DNA from: Pseudomonas jessenii | Lineage (GTDB): Bacteria; Pseudomonadota; Gammaproteobacteria; Pseudomonadales; Pseudomonadaceae | Direction: 5' to 3' | Assembly (NCBI RefSeq): GCF_002236115.1 | Contig: NZ_NIWT01000002.1 | Location: forward strand, 310,001-374,000 | Length of the DNA stretch: 64,000 bases | Shown here: positions 59,844 to 64,000 of the stretch, piece by piece | Layout: the number at the start of each line of letters is the position of its first letter | How positions within the stretch are numbered: the stretch's first letter is position 1 | Position numbers and translations under genes: made by a program | The notes under the pieces: generated by a model | What the model was told of the DNA's origin: nothing | The model's input: only the letters and a program-made list of their open reading frames with translations | Database searches by the model: none

Positions 59844-61049
59844 ATGACCCAAGCATTGATTTTCGACGCGTTACGCACGCCCCGTGGCAAAGGCAAGGCT
59901 GATGGCGCCTTGCACAGCGTCAAACCGGTGAACCTGGTGGCTGGTTTGCTCACCGCACTGCAACAGCGCACAGCGCTGGACACCAGCCAGGTCGATGATG
60001 TGGTGCTTGGCTGCGTAACCCCGATTGGTGATCAAGGTTCCGACATCGCCAAGACTGCCGCTCAGGTGGCCGATTGGGATGTCAGCGTGGCGGGAGTACA
60101 GATCAACCGGTTCTGTGCTTCGGGGCTGGAGGCCGTGAACCTCGGCGCGATGAAAGTGCGTTCCGGTTTCGAAGACCTGGTGGTGGTCGGTGGTGTCGAG
60201 TCGATGTCCAGGGTGCCGATGGGCAGCGATGGCGGGGCCTGGGCGCTGGACCCGGCGACCAACCTGCACAGTCACTTCACGCCACAGGGCGTGGGTGCCG
60301 ACCTGATCGCCACCCTTGAAGGCTTCAGCCGTCAGGACGTCGATGCCTACGCGTTGTATTCCCAGCAAAAGGCTGCACGGGCGCGGGCCGACGGTTCGTT
60401 CAAAAAGTCGCTGGTGCCGGTGCAGGACCAGAACGGCATCATCCTGCTCGATCACGATGAGTTCATCCGCGCCGACTCGACCCTGGAAGGCCTGGGCAAG
60501 CTCAAGCCGAGTTTCGAGATGATGGGGCAGATGGGTTTCGATGCCACCGCGCTGCGGGTCTACAGCCATGTCGAGCGGATCAACCATGTGCACACCCCCG
60601 GCAACAGCTCCGGGATTGTCGACGGCGCGGCGCTGATGCTCATCGGCTCCGAAGCCAAGGGCCGGGCGCTGGGCTTGCAGCCCCGGGCGCGGATTGTCGC
60701 CACGGCAGTCACCAGCACCGATCCGACTATCATGCTCACCGGCCCCGCGCCGGCGACCCGCAAGGCGTTGGCCAAGGCCGGGCTGCGGGTCGAAGACATC
60801 GACCTGTTCGAGGTCAACGAGGCGTTCGCGTCGGTGGTGTTGAAATTCATCAAGGACATGGCCGTCGATCCGGACAAGGTCAATGTCAACGGCGGCTCAA
60901 TCGCCATGGGCCACCCGCTGGGCGCCACTGGCTGCGCCATTCTCGGCACGCTGCTCGATGAGCTGGAAGCCCGGCGCCTGCGTTATGGCCTCGCGACCCT
61001 GTGTGTCGGCGGCGGCATGGGCATTGCCACCATCATCGAACGCCTCTGA
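59844..61049 (+). CDS. Acetyl-CoA C-acyltransferase (thiolase)
   Basis: 401 aa after GAGG. Thiolase signatures: [19 protein letters not shown] (acyl-binding Cys about 90), [30 protein letters not shown] (His) and [16 protein letters not shown] (second Cys). It cleaves 3-ketoacyl-CoA in beta-oxidation, or condenses acetyl-CoA. Followed 24 nt later by the FadB-like gene, with which it forms one operon. Confidence 0.95.
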   Translation: MTQALIFDALRTPRGKGKADGALHSVKPVNLVAGLLTALQQRTALDTSQVDDVVLGCVTPIGDQGSDIAKTAAQVADWDVSVAGVQINRFCASGLEAVNLGAMKVRSGFEDLVVVGGVESMSRVPMGSDGGAWALDPATNLHSHFTPQGVGADLIATLEGFSRQDVDAYALYSQQKAARARADGSFKKSLVPVQDQNGIILLDHDEFIRADSTLEGLGKLKPSFEMMGQMGFDATALRVYSHVERINHVHTPGNSSGIVDGAALMLIGSEAKGRALGLQPRARIVATAVTSTDPTIMLTGPAPATRKALAKAGLRVEDIDLFEVNEAFASVVLKFIKDMAVDPDKVNVNGGSIAMGHPLGATGCAILGTLLDELEARRLRYGLATLCVGGGMGIATIIERL

Positions 61050-61073
61050 GCCCGGACATCAAGGAACCCAGTT

Positions 61074-63218
61074 ATGAGCGAAGCCATTCGTTACGAAAAA
61101 GACCAGGACCAGATCGTCGTCCTGACCATCGACATGCCGGGCCAGAGCGCCAACACCATGAACGCGGTGTACCGCGAAGCCATGGCGGACTGCGTTACGC
61201 GCCTGGTGGCCGACAAGGACAGCATCGCCGGTGTGATCATCACCTCGGCGAAGAAGACATTTTTCGCTGGCGGCGATCTCAACGAGCTGATCAAGGTTGG
61301 CAAACCCCAGGCCAAGGCCTTCTACGACATGGTGCTGAGCCTCAAGGGCCAGTTGCGCGCCCTGGAAACCCTCGGCAAGCCTGTGGTCGCGGCGATCAAT
61401 GGCGCCGCACTGGGCGGCGGCTGGGAAATCTGCCTGGCCTGCCATCACCGCGTGGCGCTGGACCACCCGTCGGTGCAACTCGGCCTGCCGGAAGTCACCC
61501 TTGGCCTGCTGCCAGGCGGCGGAGGCGTGGTGCGCATGGTGCGCATGCTCGGCCTGGAAAAAGCCCTGCCTTATTTGCTTGAAGGCAAGAAAGTGCGACC
61601 ACCACAGGCATTGCAGGCAGGATTGATCGACGCACTGGCGACCGATCACGAAGACATGTTGGCCAAGGCGCGGACGTGGATTCTGGCCAATCCAGCGGCG
61701 GTGCAGCGCTGGGACGTGAAGGGCTACCAGATTCCGGGCGGCACACCGTCAAACCCGAAAGTTGCGCAGATGCTGGCGATTGCGCCGTCGATCCTGCGCA
61801 GCAAAACCCAGGGCACGATGCCCGCGCCAGAGAAAATCCTCTGCGCAGCGGTCGAGGGCGCCCAAGTGGACTTCGACACGGCGCACTTGATCGAAACCCG
61901 CTACTTCACCGAACTGACCACCGGCCAGGTCTCGAAGAACCTGATTGGCACGTTCTGGTTCCAGCTCAACGAAATCAATGCCGGCGGCTCGCGGCCTCAA
62001 GGCTTTGCGCCTTATGTCACCCGCAAGGTCGGCGTGCTCGGCGCCGGGATGATGGGCGCCGGTATTGCGTTTGTCAGTGCGTCGGCGGGGATCGATGTGG
62101 TGCTCAAGGACATCAACCTCGCGGCGGCGCAGAAGGGCAAGGCGCATTCGGCGGCGCTGCTGGACAAGAAGGTTGCTCGCGGACAAATGAGCATCGAGCA
62201 ACGCGACACCGTTCTGTCACGCATTCAAACCAGCGAAAGCGATGCCGACCTGGCCGGTTGCGACCTGATCATCGAGGCGGTGTTCGAGGATCGGGATTTG
62301 AAGGCCAAAGTCTCGTTGGCGGCGCAGAAGGTCGTCGGCGCGGACGCGGTGATCGCCTCCAACACCTCGACCTTGCCGATCAGCGGCCTGGCGTGTGCCG
62401 TGCCCGATCAGAGCAAGTTCATCGGCCTGCATTTTTTCAGCCCCGTGGAAAAAATGCCGCTGGTGGAAATCATCAAGGGCGCCAACACCAGCGATGAAAC
62501 CCTGGCCCGCGGCTTCGATTACGTCCTGCAAATCAAGAAAACCCCGATTGTGGTCAATGACAGCCGCGGTTTCTTCACGTCGCGGGTGTTCGGCACCTTC
62601 ACCAATGAAGGCATTGCCATGCTGGGTGAGGGCGTGAGCGCGGCGATGATCGAGACTGAAGCGCGCAAGGCCGGCATGCCGGTAGGACCGCTGGCGATCT
62701 CTGACGAAGTTTCCCTCAGCCTGATGAACCATATCCGCCTGCAAACGGCCAAGGACCTGCAAGCAGAAGGCAAACCGCTGACAGAACACCCGGCATTTGC
62801 CGTGATTGACTTGTTGCTCAATGAGTTCAAGCGTCCGGGCAAGGCTGGCGGTGGAGGTTTCTACGAGTATCCGGCGGGCGGCCAGAAACACCTGTGGTCT
62901 GAATTGAAGACGCGCTTCGAGAAAGCCGACGGGCAGATTTCGCCCAAGGACGTGCGTGATCGCCTGCTGTTCGTGCAAGCCATCGAAACCGTGCGCTGTG
63001 TGGAGGAGGGGGTGTTGACCTCGACGGCGGATGCCAACATTGGCTCGATCTTCGGCATCGGTTTCGCCGCTTGGACCGGCGGTGCGCTGCAGTTCATCAA
63101 CCAGTACGGCGTGCAGGACTTTGTGGCCCGAGCCCAGTATCTGGCCACACAGTATGGCGAGCGGTTCGCGCCTCCCGCCTTGCTGCTGGAGAAGGCCGCC
63201 AAAGGGGAGGCGTTCTAA
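61074..63218 (+). CDS. Bifunctional enoyl-CoA hydratase/3-hydroxyacyl-CoA dehydrogenase (FadB/FadJ-like)
   Basis: 714 aa. The N-terminal crotonase domain (residues 1-190) has AAINGAALGGGWEICLACHHRVAL and LPEVTLGLLPGGGGVVRMVRMLG (catalytic Glu). The NAD-binding domain (from about 320) has VGVLGAGMMGAGIAFVSASAG, and the dehydrogenase has GLHFFSPVEKMPLVEII and VVNDSRGFFTSRV. It hydrates enoyl-CoA and oxidises 3-hydroxyacyl-CoA for the adjacent thiolase. It starts 24 nt after the thiolase stop. Confidence 0.95.
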   Translation: MSEAIRYEKDQDQIVVLTIDMPGQSANTMNAVYREAMADCVTRLVADKDSIAGVIITSAKKTFFAGGDLNELIKVGKPQAKAFYDMVLSLKGQLRALETLGKPVVAAINGAALGGGWEICLACHHRVALDHPSVQLGLPEVTLGLLPGGGGVVRMVRMLGLEKALPYLLEGKKVRPPQALQAGLIDALATDHEDMLAKARTWILANPAAVQRWDVKGYQIPGGTPSNPKVAQMLAIAPSILRSKTQGTMPAPEKILCAAVEGAQVDFDTAHLIETRYFTELTTGQVSKNLIGTFWFQLNEINAGGSRPQGFAPYVTRKVGVLGAGMMGAGIAFVSASAGIDVVLKDINLAAAQKGKAHSAALLDKKVARGQMSIEQRDTVLSRIQTSESDADLAGCDLIIEAVFEDRDLKAKVSLAAQKVVGADAVIASNTSTLPISGLACAVPDQSKFIGLHFFSPVEKMPLVEIIKGANTSDETLARGFDYVLQIKKTPIVVNDSRGFFTSRVFGTFTNEGIAMLGEGVSAAMIETEARKAGMPVGPLAISDEVSLSLMNHIRLQTAKDLQAEGKPLTEHPAFAVIDLLLNEFKRPGKAGGGGFYEYPAGGQKHLWSELKTRFEKADGQISPKDVRDRLLFVQAIETVRCVEEGVLTSTADANIGSIFGIGFAAWTGGALQFINQYGVQDFVARAQYLATQYGERFAPPALLLEKAAKGEAF

Positions 63219-63313
63219 GGGGGAGATGATGCATTTCGGGGCTTGCCTTGTCACAGCGTTTCAAGGCAGGCTCTGGGGTGTGCATTATTCCCATCACGTG
63301 TCAGGTATTTTTT

Positions 63314-64000
63314 ATGTCGTTACGCATCTGCATTCTGGAAACCGACCACCTGCGTCCGGAATTGGTTGACCAATATCAGGGCTACGGGCAGATGTTCAAA
63401 CACCTGTTTTCGCAGCAGCCAATTGCCGCCGAGTTCACGGTCTACAACGTGGTGCAGGGTGAGTACCCAAGCGACGACCTGACGTTCGACGCCTACCTGG
63501 TGACGGGCAGCAAGGCCGACTCTTTCGGCACCGACCCGTGGATCGAAACCCTCAAGAAATATCTGCTGACCCGCTACGAGCGCGGGGACAAGTTGCTGGG
63601 CGTCTGCTTCGGTCATCAGTTGCTGGCGTTGCTGCTCGGTGGCAAGAGCGAGCGTGCGACCCAGGGCTGGGGCGTCGGCACCCACAACTACAAATTGGCC
63701 GCCAAGGCGCCGTGGATGAACCCGGTGCGCGAAGAATTGACGCTACTGATCAGCCACCAGGACCAGGTCACGTCGCTGCCGGAGAACGCCACGGTTATCG
63801 CTTCCAGCGACTTCTGCCCGTTTGCCGCCTACCATATCAACGATCAGGTGCTGTGCTTCCAGGGGCATCCGGAGTTCATCCACGATTACTCCCGTGCCCT
63901 GCTGGAAATTCGCCAGCAGGCACTGGGCGAGCAGGTCTACTCCAAAGGGATCGCGAGCCTGGAACAGGAACACCACGGCACCACGGTTGCCGAGTGGATG
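63314..64000 (+). CDS. Class I glutamine amidotransferase (cut by window end)
   Basis: The first 229 codons of the gene are in the window. Class I GATase: KLLGVCFGHQLLALLLGGKSERA (Cys nucleophile about 95), SHQDQVTSLP and LCFQGHPEFI (His/Glu about 180). From memory it resembles PauD2-type gamma-glutamyl hydrolases of polyamine catabolism, but the match is not certain. The C-terminus lies beyond 64000. Confidence 0.85.
   Translation, partial: MSLRICILETDHLRPELVDQYQGYGQMFKHLFSQQPIAAEFTVYNVVQGEYPSDDLTFDAYLVTGSKADSFGTDPWIETLKKYLLTRYERGDKLLGVCFGHQLLALLLGGKSERATQGWGVGTHNYKLAAKAPWMNPVREELTLLISHQDQVTSLPENATVIASSDFCPFAAYHINDQVLCFQGHPEFIHDYSRALLEIRQQALGEQVYSKGIASLEQEHHGTTVAEWM

Noticed and set aside
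1..64000. tRNA, rRNA, integrase or transposase genes
   Set aside because: None recognised on either strand. The GC content and gene order look uniform.

Overview
This window is chromosomal DNA from a Pseudomonas of the P. fluorescens group. The gene content, the neighbour order (which from memory resembles the PAO1 blocks around PA3241-PA3262, PA1513-PA1519, PA1674-PA1687 and PA1736-PA1742) and the dense REP/REPIN repeats all point that way. It is almost wholly core or housekeeping DNA. I see no prophage, transposase, integron, CRISPR array, tRNA or rRNA gene.

Layout. 1-8 kb: a cut-off membrane-anchored c-type cytochrome with a TTG start, a lipoprotein FKBP isomerase with an AlgU-like promoter, a DUF1232 protein preceded by paired inverted DnaA boxes, a three-gene HTH/unknown/Sel1 operon, an EAL-CBS-GGDEF c-di-GMP protein and the periplasmic protease Prc. 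8-15.5 kb: a PIG3-type quinone oxidoreductase, then a six-gene minus-strand cluster (binding protein, alkaline-phosphatase-superfamily hydrolase, two permeases, ATPase, HAD phosphatase). A GntR/UTRA regulator diverges from it, and the region between them carries three TGGTCTA-type operators. This looks like import and cytoplasmic hydrolysis of an organophosphorus compound. 15.5-25 kb: a YbiO-like mechanosensitive channel, ApeB, RluA, MinCDE, a lipid A acyltransferase and a patatin.

25-36 kb is a purine-salvage and catabolism block: two tandem Tsx-like porins, a urate/xanthine permease, membrane urate hydroxylase PuuD with a haem domain, AllA, allantoicase, UraD, PuuE, divergent HiuH, and a guanine/hypoxanthine-type permease. 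Together they run from urate to glyoxylate plus urea. TTGTATACAA-type operators lie at both ends of the block. 36-48 kb: a MarR regulator, an aminotransferase, FolE, an Smr protein, PrmB, AroC, and a methionine-salvage operon (MFS-mtnB-mtnD-mtnC).

48-64 kb: an acyl-CoA synthetase, an ankyrin protein, SpeE, RraB, and a three-gene operon (circularly permuted ATP-grasp, alpha-E, transglutaminase-like) behind a textbook sigma-54 -24/-12 element and an NtrC-type dyad. Then come a cytochrome c, a beta-oxidation pair (thiolase plus FadB-like enzyme) and a class I amidotransferase cut by the window end.

About twenty REP-derived loci punctuate the gene ends. Most belong to two REPIN subfamilies that pair like with like, and two of them supply the TAG stop codon of the adjacent gene. 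The best candidates for under-described biology are the nitrogen-regulated ATP-grasp/alpha-E/transglutaminase operon and the organophosphorus import/hydrolysis cluster.
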